From Meloidogyne chitwoodi (Eukaryota; Nematoda; Chromadorea; Rhabditida; Meloidogynidae): 64,000 bases of DNA. Below are positions 45,733 to 57,200 of this stretch, one piece after another. A program made the translations under genes and the position numbers. Below the pieces are notes generated by a model, which made no database searches, had not been told where the DNA came from, and saw nothing but the letters and a program-made list of their open reading frames with translations. Within the stretch, counting starts at the first letter, position 1; each line of letters begins with the position of its first letter. The DNA is taken from the NCBI GenBank assembly GCA_015183035.1, contig JACZZP010000010.1:1860001-1924000 (forward strand). Reading direction: 5' to 3'.

Positions 45733-48700
45733 ATTAGTAATAAGCTCTTCACGTTTTTGTAAAGAGTTCTTTTGACCATCTTCAGCATCATTTATGTATT
45801 TCCGTTTTTGTGGATTTTTTATTTCATCCATTATTTGAATAATTAAAAATGGATTTATAAGTTGTTCAATTTTTTGTTGAATAAATACATTTCCTAAATT
45901 CTCATATAATTCATAAAATGAATTTGGCTCCCCTATTTTGTCAGCTATTATTTTACATTCGTCAAATGTTAAATTATCAATCATTGCTAAAAAAGTATTT
46001 TTTATTTTTTAAAATTAAAAAAATGTAATGGTACTTGTATGCTTATAGCGGACCCCTTCCTTTTCACTGCTGCGCTTTTTTCACTGCGCCGAAAAAATAC
46101 TCTAGACTGCCTTTGATTGATATTGCCCCAAGAAAACTTTGATATGTAAATATGTATTTATAAATTTATAAAAAAAATAAAACAACAAATTAAAAAGGAG
46201 GTATAAATTTGTTAATCCCATTCAAAATAGCATCAAAAACAGAATTGTTGATATTCGCCGAACGACGAAACAAAAATTCATCAATATATCCACGAAGTGT
46301 CACACATTTCTCACAATTACTCTCTTGATGCAAAATCCCACGTCGTTGAAAGAATCTAATGCTTCCTAATTCATGCTCACCGTTTCCAAGTTCATTAATA
46401 TGTCGTATTAATTGATCATAGTTCATTTTAATAATTTATCTTTTTACAAATTATGGCACAAATACAAAGTAACGCTAACATGCCTTTACACATCAAAGTT
46501 TTCTTGGGGCAATATCAATCAAAGGCAGTCTAGAGTATTTTTTCGGCGCAGTGAAAAAAGGCGCAGCAGTGAAAAGGAAGGGGTCCGCTATAAGCATACA
46601 AGTACCAATGTAATAATTACCAAAATGTTTAAATAACAAACTGGAATAATTGCACTCTGAAATATTGATAAATAATGTTTGTTCATCATTTATAAATGTT
46701 GCTGGATAAATTAAATCTTCTTTGTTTTCCAATTCTTGTAAAGTAACTAACATATTTTCACGTGCTGAATTTATTTATTAGTAGAATATATTAATTTATT
46801 TATTTTAAAATTTAATGGCCATGTGGGGGCTTGACTTTTACTTTATTCTATCCATTAAAATTAAAACTAATAAAAAATAGTTGTGTATCATGTGGAGCAG
46901 CCCTGGTAATCACTTAAAATGAGCTTACTCCCCCCTATGGTTTTTTGATTTTCAAAGGCCTGCATATCGACTCAGAATTTAGATAGTGAAGCTATCTTGA
47001 TGTCATTTTACACAATTCGACGAACTCTTTCGAATGACATATATTGTCAAGATCGGAATTTAAAAAAAAATTTCTTACAGTGCTCTTTATTTTTATATTC
47101 AAATAAAATATCTTTTCCGTTTATAACATTTGACTTCTTCAATGTTTCCATAACATTGTTTGCTTTAATTTCTAATTCGTCATATGCTCTAATATAGCTT
47201 AGAATGGAAATCTTCATTCTAACTCTTATTTAAAAATTAAAATAAAATTTAAAAAATAAAAAACAAACTGATCTCCTTCTAAATTTTGTTGTATTTTCAT
47301 TTTCCAATTAAAATATAATAAATAATCATAATGACAAAGTTTTCCCATAACATTTTCAACTTTAAATAAATGAGAATGAGCTTCAATAGATTGTCGAATA
47401 AGCATTCGAGCAAATGCAAATAAATGAAAGACAATAAACATATTTCTTTCACCTTTTGTTGGTTTCATACAATCAATTAAAAGATTATTAATTTTTTTAT
47501 CGCTATACCCACTTTAAAAAAAAATTATTTTGTTTTTTTTTTTTAATTTTAAAATTAATTTATTGGTTCAAAAAATTACGATGTCATTGGTATTAGTTAT
47601 TTATTGAAGAAAAACAAGCTAATTTACTTTCCCTATTTTTAAAAATTTTTATTTTTAAAATGGTCAGATATGTTCAAAAACTTATAAACTTGTCAATCTA
47701 ATTAAATATTACAAATTAATTGTTATTTTTTCGATTTTGAAGAAAAAAATAAAGTAATGTTTCAGGAGGAAGAACTACTAAATTTCTGATTTACTAATGA
47801 TTTTGTATTAAACAAAATTTTAAAATTTCTCTTTAGTAAAAAATATGTATATATTTTTTACGGTGCTTGTTCAATTTATGAGTCCAATGAACTTTTATGA
47901 GTCCAAACAAATTTGTTAAGAAATTAAGGCTCTATATCGAAGGAATGCCGGCATCCAATTTTTTCTATATTCTTAAAAAATGGGTAATTATTTTATTTTT
48001 CTCTCTATTTTTGATTTTTGTCTTGAAGCTAAAGACGCGAAAGGAATAATTTTTATGCAAAAAATAGTAAATTAAAGGCAATATTTCTTTTAATTTTTTA
48101 AAAATGCTGATGAAATAGATTCCCCTCTAGCTCGTGAATTTTGGCGAAAAAGTGCTTCCAGCATATATGAATCAGTTAAAGATGTGCTTGTTCCATATTG
48201 CGCCGTAGATTAACGCACGTACCAAAAGCCAACGAGAGATGGGCTCCCAAATGAAGAAGTCATAAAACACTCCCAATAGGTCCAAGTTTGGCGTGTTTCC
48301 AGCAAACTTCGATCATTCATAACTTTGTTCATAATCGTTAAATCTCGACAATTTTGGTCTCATTCGATAGGTCTCGAAGAGCTCTTTCGAATGAGCTATC
48401 ATACTATTTCATCAGCATTTTTAAAAAATTAAAAGAAATATTGCCTTTAATTTACTATTTTTTTGCATAAAAATTATTCCTTTCGCGTCTATAGCCTCAA
48501 GACAAAAATCAAAAATAGAGAGAAAAATAAAATAATTACCCATTTTTTAAGAATATAGAAAAAATTGGATGCCGGCATTCCTTCGATATAGAGCCGAAAT
48601 TAAAGTCTCATTTAGTAATTATGGGAATGGGTCCGGGTCCCGTTTCCAGTTTTTTAAGTAAACCCGGAATTCCCGGTTTCTGTTTCATTAGGTTTCATAC

Positions 48701-50112
48701 TAGTTTTCTTAAAAAAATGGAAATTGGACCCGAAAATTGGGATCGGGACCCATTCCCGTAATCACTTAAATGAGACTTTAATTTCTTAACAAAACTTGCT
48801 TGGACTCTTAAACTTTAATTGGACTCATAAAAGTTCATTGGACTCATAAACTGAACAAGAGCCTTTTTTACTTACTAATTTTTATTCTTTATCATGTTAA
48901 TAGCTTTCTCAACCGTTAGTTCATTGTTCTTCGGATCAAATTCAAATGATTTAATACTCCACTTTGCAAAAAACAAGCCATAACTTATTGGATCCATTGT
49001 TGATCGCATATTTATTAATCTTTCTCTAATCATTTCAAGTTTATCTCCTTGTACATTATCTATTTTAATTTCAGGTAATGCATTCAACATTGCATTATAA
49101 TAATCAATTATCTGTTAAATTTAAAAAATAAAATTTAAAATAATGTTTCAATTAATGATCAGGATCTCGAACAAAAAGATTTAAATATTAATAACTCGAG
49201 AATTTTAATTCTTTACTAATAGCAGTGTTGCGCCGAGTTACCCGACATTTTAAATATTTTCTCCTATTTTCTTTCTGCTTTACTTAACCAACTGCTTCGC
49301 GACTGGAGTGTATAGAAACCGCTTCGCGAGATAAGAACCTTTTTATTGATTTTTTAAATAATTTTTTAATGTAGAGCCCAGCAGTGATAGCAAAGTTCTA
49401 ATTCTGGAACTAGAACTACCAAATTTCTGGAGCTGGTTTGGAACTGGAACCATGGAACGTTTTATTTTAGGAACTGGAAAACTAGTTCAATACCCCCAAT
49501 TGGTTGGTGGGTAAAGTTCAGTTACTCCTGACCAGAGATCGCACCAATATAATTCCCGAAAATCGGGGAATTTAAATTTTTGTCGGTGCCTCTAGACTAT
49601 AAATTATTTTGTCTAATTATTTTAAATATATTCCTTTTTTGTTTTTAAGAGAACATTAAATAAATTATTAATTTTTTCACCTGTTTGATTTTTTCAAATG
49701 TGTCCTTAACTAATTGAGAATTATAAAAAAATTTATTTTTAAGTTGCTCAATATTTTTTTTACTAAAAAATTCAATAATTTTATTTAATTCCTTTTGTTG
49801 GTTATTAATTATATCATTTTTTAGATTTTTATGAACCAATATTTTAATTAATATAGTCAATTGAATTAAACTAAAATTTAATTGTGGAAATTTTGGGTTA
49901 ACATTTTGAATTGAAACATTTTCTAAATTTGTGTTTTCAACAACAATTTGTTTTCCTTTGTTGGCTTAATTTTATTTAATTTATTTATTTAAAGATTAAT
50001 TAAAATTAAATTTTAAAAATACTAAACGATCTCTTTGAAACATTCCGTTCGACACTTGAAATTGAAGCAAATTAATTATAAAAAATAATAAAATAAACAG
50101 TAAAACTTTCAT
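45733..50112 (-). CDS. A9: subfamily III secreted-protein gene, exons 1-7 intact
   Basis: Minus-strand exons 50112-50028, 49964-49681, 49111-48876, 47511-47269, 47218-47079, 46764-46621 and 45986-45733 (1386 nt, 462 codons before a last exon not located). Signal peptide MKVLLFILLFFIIN, as in A6. Motifs: FSLIQLTILIKILV; IIDYYNAM and MIRERLINMR; MFIVFHLFAFARMLIRQS; SILSYIRAYDELEIKANN; EDLIYPATFINDE; FDECKIIADKIGE...NSFYELYENL. It is the intact reference showing the two lesions of A6. Transposons sit in introns 3 and 6 very close to the 5' splice sites, yet all exons are clean. The upstream block is interrupted by a hAT-like insertion. Confidence 0.82.
46030..46606 (-). mobile_element. Merlin-type element copy 2 in A9 intron 6
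   Basis: Inverted ends GGTACTTGTATGC, TIRs of about 120 bp, exact 8-bp duplication AATGTAAT (46022-46029, 46607-46614). Fourteen bases lie between it and A9 exon 6, so it begins almost at the splice donor. Confidence 0.85.
46190..46426 (-). pseudogene. Merlin transposase remnant (zinc ribbon start joined to C-terminus)
   Basis: From ATG 46426: MNYDQLIRHINELGNGEHEL, then IRFFQRRGILHQESNCEKC, nearly identical to copy 1 (6543-6812). After the first CxxC it jumps to FDAILNGINKFIPPF, a C-terminal end. The second zinc-ligand pair and the DDE core are deleted in frame. Confidence 0.75.
47872..48863. mobile_element. Element in A9 intron 3, a few bases from the exon 3 donor
   Basis: Ends GGTGCTTGTTCAATTTATGAG and CTCATAAACTGAACAAGAGCC, exact 8-bp duplication TTTTTTAC (47864-47871, 48864-48871). 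The right duplication ends three bases from the GTAAGT donor of exon 3. It contains a nested element (47938-48595) and a CCCGGGTCC-rich hAT-like piece (about 48620-48760). Confidence 0.8.
47938..48595. mobile_element. Nested GGCTC-type foldback element
   Basis: Ends GGCTCTATATCGAAGGAATG and its complement, exact 8-bp duplication GAAATTAA (47930-47937, 48596-48603). The core has a segment (GCCAACGAGAGATGGGCTCCC) also found near 5160 and 61400. Confidence 0.85.
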
Positions 50113-51570
50113 ATTTTTTAATATAATTTTAGCTAAATAATTTTATGAAGGTAAATTATAAAGGGAGGAAAAGGTAAATTTAAATGCCAGGAAGGGAGCT
50201 TATTGCCATTCATCCAATCGAAAGAGTTGAATATAATTATTTTAATTTAAATTTTATTTAATTAGACATTTGAGGGAAATTTAGCCTTTTATATTAAATA
50301 AAATTAATTTTTATTTTATTTCATAAATTTATTAAAAAGAGAGAGAATTTAATTTTATAATTAAAAGAGTTAATTTTATTAAAAAATTTAAATTAAATGA
50401 ATGAAGAGATGGATTTTGAGGGGTTTATATTTACCTCAAAAAATACAAAATAAATATTAAAATGGGAGGAGTTTTAATTAAATAAAATTTATAAAATATC
50501 TCTCAATTTTCTATACTATTTCTTTAACGTCTTTATTAATTTATTTTTGGCATTAAGACTTTTATTAAGATACGTTAATACAGGGCTCTCATTCGTATTA
50601 AATGAAAGTACAATACTTTAAAATCGACTCTTGTACTTTCGAAATTGAAAATGTACTTTAATCAAAGTACGTACTTTTAAATCGATATTTTTAATAAAAA
50701 ATTAAATTTTTGCGAAATTATTAAAAAATTAGATTGGCAAAATGTAAATATTTCTTTTTTCTCTACTATTTATTTAAAGTAGTTCTGCAATAATTTTTTG
50801 CCTGCAGCGCTAAAAATGGTTAATTTTTGGCAACTAGAGGGCAATTAATTTAAAAAATGTTCACCTGCGGCGCTGTAAATGACCTGAAATTTTTAAAAGT
50901 TACTCATACCGAAAATCAAACTCTTAACTGGATATAATAGTCTCTAAAAATCCTGTAAATCGTTAACTTGGGAAAAAAATATAAATTTGAGCAAAAATAA
51001 AAATTTTTTCAAATAAAATCCGGAGTGTACTTTAATTTGGAAAATGTTGTACTTTATCTACTTTTAAATAAACTTTTTTGTACTTTTATTTTGATTTTTG
51101 TCGATGGGAGCCCTGCGTTAATACATTAATTGTCCGTCTATTGTGGTAGTCAACTATTTCTCTTTTTCTAACTGTCTGCTATATTTGAATATTCAATTAA
51201 TTTATTTAGATACTGTCAAAATCCCCCACTTTCAAAATTGAATAGCAGCACTTATACATTAAAGACCATTTAAAATTAATAAAGCGTGGATTTTTTGAAT
51301 TTTTTCTCTAACAAAATCCATCTTACAGTGGTGCTTGTAGTGGAAAAGAAAATTAAAAAAAATCAATTTTTCTAGTAAATTTCGAAATTAATTTTAAAAA
51401 TTAAAAAAATTTTATTTAAATTTTATATATTATTTAAAATTTAAAATTAAAGAAAAAACAACAGAAAATTCAAAAATATAATTTCTAAAAATTTGAAAAG
51501 AGCAAAAATAAAAATGATAAGAGCACAATAACACCGTGAAAAATATAAAAAAATTCTATAAAAGTGCCCT
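50113..51570 (-). promoter_or_regulatory. Upstream region of A9 with an inserted hAT-like element
   Basis: 50113-50200 matches the short leader of A6. About 50230-50580 and 51116-51390 are two halves of the family upstream block (AAAATGGGAGGAGTTTTAA; GTGGTGCTTGTAGTGG), split by the element at 50581-51115. About 51390-51570 is AT-rich. Confidence 0.55.
50581..51115. mobile_element. 535-bp hAT-like element in the A9 upstream block
   Basis: Ends CAGGGCTCTCATTCG and CGATGGGAGCCCTG, exact 8-bp duplication CGTTAATA (50573-50580, 51116-51123). Interior with CCTGCAGCGCTAAAA and CACCTGCGGCGCTG, the module shared with other hAT-like elements. Confidence 0.85.
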
Positions 51571-51690
51571 CAATACGATCCTCGACCTAAGGCCCCGACT
51601 ATCCCCATCTTTGAAAGTTAAGCCACTCCCGACACGTTCTCCGCCTCAGATGGTTCTGGGAGGTAATCTAGGTAGTTAATGCTTCATTAA
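51571..51690 (+). pseudogene. 5S rRNA-like relic
   Basis: GAAAGTTAAGCCACTCC, CGTTCTCCGCCTCAGATGG and TTCTGGGAGGTAATCTAGG follow the order of the internal control region and 3' part of animal 5S rRNA (GCAAGTTAAGC..., CCTGGGAATCCTGGATG). Ends and many positions differ, so it is at most a pseudogene or a 5S-derived repeat. More GC-rich than its surroundings. Confidence 0.4.
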
Positions 51691-51889
51691 ATAATTGTTT
51701 TTTTTAAATTAATTATAGAATGATAAAATTAAAAAAATATAATAATTTATTTTCTACTGTTAATTAGATCCAGAAATATTATTTTTTATAAATAAAAATT
51801 TTAAAATAAAAATGTTGAATATTTATTTCAATAAATAAACAGCAAAATATTGAAATTAAATATTTATTTATGTTCTATTGATAAAATTA

Positions 51890-52325
51890 AATTAAATATA
51901 TCAGAAAATTATTTACAAAATAATTTAAATAAACAAAATTAAATAAAAGTTTTAATAATTTTTTAAATTTTATTTTTTAAATTTACTTTCAAAATTCAAC
52001 TTTTAATATATTAAAATGGGCAAAGTAATTTTAAAAAATAAAATTTATAAAATTCTCTTAATTTCTTATACTATTTCTTTATAAAAGACTATATAAAAAA
52101 TGGAGGTAGGCATTAATTTATTTTTGGCATCTTTGGCACGTGAAAATAGTAAAAATTTAGCGAAATTTTTGAAGGGCTTTAATGCCCTTTAGTAAAATAA
52201 AGAGTAGATTTTTTTTTAATTTTTTCCTCTAAAAAATCAATTACATTGGGAGAAATTTTTAAGTGGGCGCTTGTGTAGTGTTAAAGAAAATTAAAAATAA
52301 ATTATGTTAATAAAAATGTAAATTT
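51890..52325 (-). promoter_or_regulatory. Orphan copy of the family upstream block
   Basis: Oriented to the minus strand: AATGCCCTTTAGTAAAATAAA, TTTTCCTCTAAAAAATCAAT, AAGTGGGCGCTTGTGTAGTG. About 51890-52050 equals the joint sequence downstream of the A4 block. No coding exon lies on its downstream side before the A9 upstream region, so the gene it served is gone. Confidence 0.55.
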
Positions 52326-52719
52326 GACTTTTTTTGATTTTATCATTAGAACAACTAGCCTTGCGAAAATCGAAAAGTCATACCATTCGATTTGTCTCAA
52401 CGAGCTGAGTCGAATGGTACCACTCTCATGTTTCAAAACTGACTATGAGCCGAGATACAGACCCCCGAAAATCGAAAAACCATAGAGGGGAGTACATTCA
52501 TTTTAGTGATTACCGCGGCTGTTCTTAAAGTTTTTCACTGAATTAAATATTTTGTTGTAATTTTAGCCATAGATTAACGTATGTACCAAAAGTCAACCAG
52601 CCATGGGCACGAATTTTTGGTACGAGCTTCCAACCACTGTTTTCTAATTTTTAAAAATTATATTTTTAATTAAAAGAAAATATTAAAATTTAAATAAAAT
52701 TTTTTTAATAAATTTTATT
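52326..52719. other. Half foldback repeat
   Basis: About 52370-52610 is one arm plus core of the foldback family (CATTCGATTTGTCTCAACGAG, ACCGCGGCTGTTC, AACGTATGTACC). No partner arm of comparable length. The remainder is AT-rich. Confidence 0.5.
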
Positions 52720-52968
52720 GCGAAATTTTCCAACTAAATTGATTTTTTAAATTTTCTTCACCGCTATAAGCGCCCACTCAAAAATCTTTCCCTGTATAAA
52801 ATTTTATTAGAGAAAAAAAATTTAAAAAATCCATCCTTACCTTCACACAATGCCTTTACCATTTTCATTTTGAGGGTAAATAAAAGTCCTTCCCAATTCC
52901 ATTTTCTCCTCATTCATTCATTAATTTTTTAAATAAAAAAACTCTCAAATATATAAAATAAAATAAAT
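52720..52968 (+). promoter_or_regulatory. Upstream block of A10
   Basis: ACCGCTATAAGCGCCCACTC, TTTTATTAGAGAAAAAAAA, TTTTGAGGGTAAATAAAAG, TCCTCATTCATTCATTAA. Two insertions (52969-53335 and 53451-54047) now separate it from ATG 54206, more than 1.2 kb away. Confidence 0.6.
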
Positions 52969-53335
52969 CGTGCCAGGAAAATAGGTCAGTAGAAAATAGG
53001 TCAGTGGACATTTGGTCAGTGAAGAAACAGTACATAAAATCACTAAAATAATGTAAAAACAAATAAAACACAAAAACACATGTAAAACACAAAAAACAAA
53101 TAAAACAAATAAAACACAAAAACACATGTAAAACACAAAAAACAATAAAACACAAAAACACATGTAAACACAAAAAATTTAAATGTATTTTTGTGTTTTA
53201 CATGTATTTTAGTAATTTTATGTACTGTTTCTTCACTGACCGATTTTCCACTGACCTATTTTCCTAGTACTGACCTATTTTCCACTGACCAAATTTCCAA
53301 TGACCAATTTTCCACTGACCTATTTTCCGGGAGCC
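52969..53335. mobile_element. GGCTC-type MITE between the A10 upstream block and its gene
   Basis: Ends CGTGCCAGGAAAATAGG and CTATTTTCCGGGAGCC, core of AAAACACAAAAACACATG repeats, exact 8-bp duplication AAATAAAT (52961-52968, 53336-53343). Confidence 0.85.
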
Positions 53336-53496
53336 AAATAAATTCTCTCCTTATAAAATAAAAATTTATTTATAAAATATAAAAAAGACTTTATTTAATT
53401 AATAAATTAAAAAATAATAATTCATCTTTGCTGGCAACCCTGATACACACCAGTGATGGGCAAAATTTAGAAATAAAATACGAAATAAAAACCAAA

Positions 53497-54016
53497 GGTA
53501 CTTTTCCTTTATGGTTACAAAGTCCGCAAGTTTTTATCTGCAAAAATTTAATATTTTTCTCAAAAAGGATTATTTTAAAAAAATATTTATGTCCATGAGC
53601 TAGTTTCCACAACTATTAAAAAGATTATTTATAAATTTTTTGGTATATAAAAGGTATTATTTTTGAATCTATAAAATTCTAATTTTACAAAATGAGTTAC
53701 AATTATAAAAAATTGCTTTCTATAATACCTGATGAAACCCATGCAGCAAAATTTCTTCAAAATTGTGGAATTCTACATAAGGAACGAGTTTGTTGTGGTA
53801 ATAGAATGGTTCCGTTTGAGATGAAAAAACGTGAAAAATTTATCCCTATGTGGCGTTGTAGTTCGTGCCGTGACATAAAAGGTGTTCGTCCTGATAATAG
53901 TTGTGGAAACTAGCTTATGGACATAAATATTTTTTTAGAATAATCCTTTTTGAGAAAAATATTAAATTTTTGCAGACAAAAACTTGCGGACTTTGTAACC
54001 ATAAAGGAAAAGTACC
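53497..54016 (+). mobile_element. Merlin-type element copy 3
   Basis: Inverted repeats of about 120 bp starting GGTACTTTTCCTTTATGG, exact 8-bp duplication AAACCAAA (53489-53496, 54017-54024). Confidence 0.87.
53692..53913 (+). CDS. Merlin transposase N-terminal zinc-ribbon ORF
   Basis: A 73-residue ORF from ATG 53692: THAAKFLQNCGILHKERVCC, then MWRCSSCRDIKGVRPD. Zinc ribbon like copies 1 and 4, with CC and CSSC ligand pairs. No DDE domain remains. The ORF runs up to the right TIR, so the element is little more than two TIRs and this module. Confidence 0.7.
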   Translation: MSYNYKKLLSIIPDETHAAKFLQNCGILHKERVCCGNRMVPFEMKKREKFIPMWRCSSCRDIKGVRPDNSCGN

Positions 54017-54205
54017 AAACCAAAATCTGAAACTGCCCCCATCCCTGATACACACATTAATTTTTGTTTTTTTCTACTTTTCGGTATTCCCAACAAAATA
54101 AAAAAATTTTATTATTTAAAATTATATTTAAATTTTTATATTAATTTTAATATAAAATTAATAAAATATAAAAATTAATTTTTTAGAAATTAAAAAATTG
54201 AAAAA

Positions 54206-57200
54206 ATGAAATTTTTTCTTGTCATTTTAGCTATAAATTGTTTTTATCTAATCTTTGGAATGAATTTAGATAGAGGTTAATTTTATTTAAATTTTAAAAA
54301 ATTATTTTAGAAGAATATTCTTAAATATTTTAATTTTTAGGTAAAGGTATAATGGAATATTCCTCTACTACTCCACTACAACAACAACATTATAATCCTC
54401 TTAAAGAAGAAACTGATGAGAATGAATTGCCAAAAATTGAATTTTCGTTAATTGAATTATCCCTTTTAATTCGAATTTTGCGTAATCCTGTAGAATATTT
54501 TCCTGATAATTTTGTTCAGGAAGAAGTAATGCCTTATACTAGAAATATATTGAATCACTTTAAAAATGAAATATTTAAACAAATTGGTGACCAAAGATTA
54601 CATCGTGCATTTAATACAGCTTTTGATAACAATCAACAAATAAATTTTTCAAACAAATTATATCAGGTTAATATATATTTAGAAAATAAAAATTTTATAA
54701 AAAGAGAGAGGGTGAGAGTTACAGCCAGTGCTTGGAATTTTCGATTTTGCTCATACTTCATACCGACTCATTTTTTCCCTCATACTCATACATCATACCG
54801 ACCTTTTTTAGACCTCATACATCATACTTTTCATACATTGAAATATTTTATTCCAGTTTTTCATTTACATTTTTTATTTCTTCTGATTAACTAATTTTAA
54901 GTGTTTAGCAAAATTATGAAGAGATATTTATGGCAGAGTTTGCATCAACAAAAATCAAAATAAAGGTACAAAAAATCATATTAAAAGAACATGAAATAAA
55001 ATAGGACCGATATAATAATGGTCTTATATATAAATTACAAGTCATTTAATGTTTAATTATTTCCTTGTTTTCGAAATCTCTCTTGTAGAGATTTATATTT
55101 TAAAAAATCCTTTATCTGAACTTTGAATTTGATTTAATTTATTGACCTGGACCAAACTTTTGACCCTACTCAGGGAAAATTCAAAATAGCAAAAAATGCC
55201 TGGACTCAAGCCGTTCTCTACTAACTTCCTCTGTATCTTTTAAAGTAATATATTCTTCAATTTTTCATCCATTTAATATCCTATATAACTTATTAGCCTT
55301 TTTATAATTGACAATGTTATATTCTTTTAATTTTTAAATTAAAAACAGATTATTCGTTATTATGACAATATAATTAATAAATATGAAAAAATCATTCAAC
55401 CCGATAATGAAGAAGATGAAGATGATGATGATAATGAAAATATAATTGATCAACGTTATAAACATCTTTTTTATATTTGGCATTTGTTTGGCGTTGCTAG
55501 AAGACTTATCCGCCAATTTGTTACTTTTCACAATACTAACAAATATTACAATAATGTGTTAATACAAATAAATACATCGTTTGTTTTATTATTTTTTTAT
55601 TTTTTGGAAATTATAAAATAACTCTTTGGAGAGGTTAAAATATATTTATTTATTCTAAAAGAGTTAACAGAAGAGAGGAAAAAGGTTTTCTAATTACGGC
55701 CATTTAATAATTAAAAGTTTTGGATTGATTTAAAAATAATTATGAAATTTGAGTATTGGAGGGTACCAACATAATATTTAAATATAATTTAATTTAAAAA
55801 AATATATTTTATTTTTAGAGAAGAAATATCAATTCAAAGTTATGCAGAGGCATATGATATTTTTGAAATTAAAGCAAATTTATTTATGCAACAATTCAAT
55901 GAAAATCATCTTTTCAAGAATTCTATAACTTATCCATTCAGTTATGAAAATATTGAAGAATTTAATTTTGATTACAATGGACACACTTTTAGTATGTAAT
56001 TTTTAAATAATAATTTTATTTAAATTCTTGAAAAAATATTAAAAAATTCTTAAAAATTAAAAAATTATTTTTAGTACGTGATTCTATATTAATGTCATTA
56101 AAAGAAGCAGAATCTAAACAATTTGTTATTTATCCTGTTAATTTTTCTATAAATATACCAATTGAAAGTTCTTCTAAAATAAACTTTTTTTGGCCTCTTA
56201 TTTATAGAAATGAGATAGGTAAAGTAAAGTAAATTAAAATATTTTTTTAATTTTAAACCAATCAGAGGTTGCTTGCTATTTAAGAAAAACATCTTTTTAA
56301 GTTTATTAAATTTGTTTTATAAAATAATTTTATGACATTTTTTAAAGAATGGGAATTTTGTTTAACACCTTAAATTTAAAAATATGCCAAACATTTGATT
56401 AATGCAGAAATAATCGAAACATATACTTTTTATGATTAATATCAAAAAAAAAGATTGATAAAAACTAAAAAATGAAATCTCGTTTTCATTTTTTATCTCG
56501 GTTTTTTTAACACAAATCTTGTCGTTTTTTCAAAAAGGTTAAACGACACTTGCGGACCCTAACAGAATAAAAAAAATTTGTAAGCTCTAAAATTTCATCT
56601 TGCAAGCAATAAATTTGATGACTGGGAACATTTTTTAAATTAATAAAAAAAGTTTTAAATAAATCTTTAAAAAATAATTGGGTCCGCAAATGTCCGTTAA
56701 CCTTTCCAACAGCATTTTTCTTTTTAAAAAATAATAAAATAAATCAGGGGTGCTCGCTTTTCCTCTTTTTATCCGTGATAAGTCTCTTCAGGGCGCCTGT
56801 GATAAAGGACACTCTCTCGTGTACAAAAGACGCAGGAAAATTGACCAGTGGATAGCTGAGGTCAGAGAAATGTCACATGACCTGCTCTTTTCCAGAACTG
56901 TGCACAGTTTTTTGCGTCTCTTACGTCTTTTTAATATGAGAGAGTGTCCTTTATCACAGGCGCCTTGAAGAGACTTATCACGGATAAAAAGAGGAAAAGC
57001 GAGCACCCCTAAAATAAATTAATTAAAATTATTTTAGTAGTTGAAATTAAAAATTCACAAGTAGAATATAAAATATGTGGTTATTTAACTAAATGTAATG
57101 AAAAAAATAAAAAAATTCATTTCTATTTATTCTTTTATAAAATAGAGGATGATTATATTAAAAATTTAATACAACATAAATTTACAAATGATTATTTTAC

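Larger units (their letters stand above)
53451..54047. mobile_element. CAGTGATGG-type hAT-like MITE, carrying a nested Merlin element
   Basis: Ends CAGTGATGGGCAAAATTT and TGCCCCCATCCCTG, exact 8-bp duplication ATACACAC (53443-53450, 54048-54055). Only about 77 bp are its own; the rest is Merlin copy 3. Confidence 0.8.

Noticed and set aside
56750..57006. Two 72-residue frames on opposite strands with identical starts
   Set aside because: Mirror images produced by the inverted arms of one MITE.
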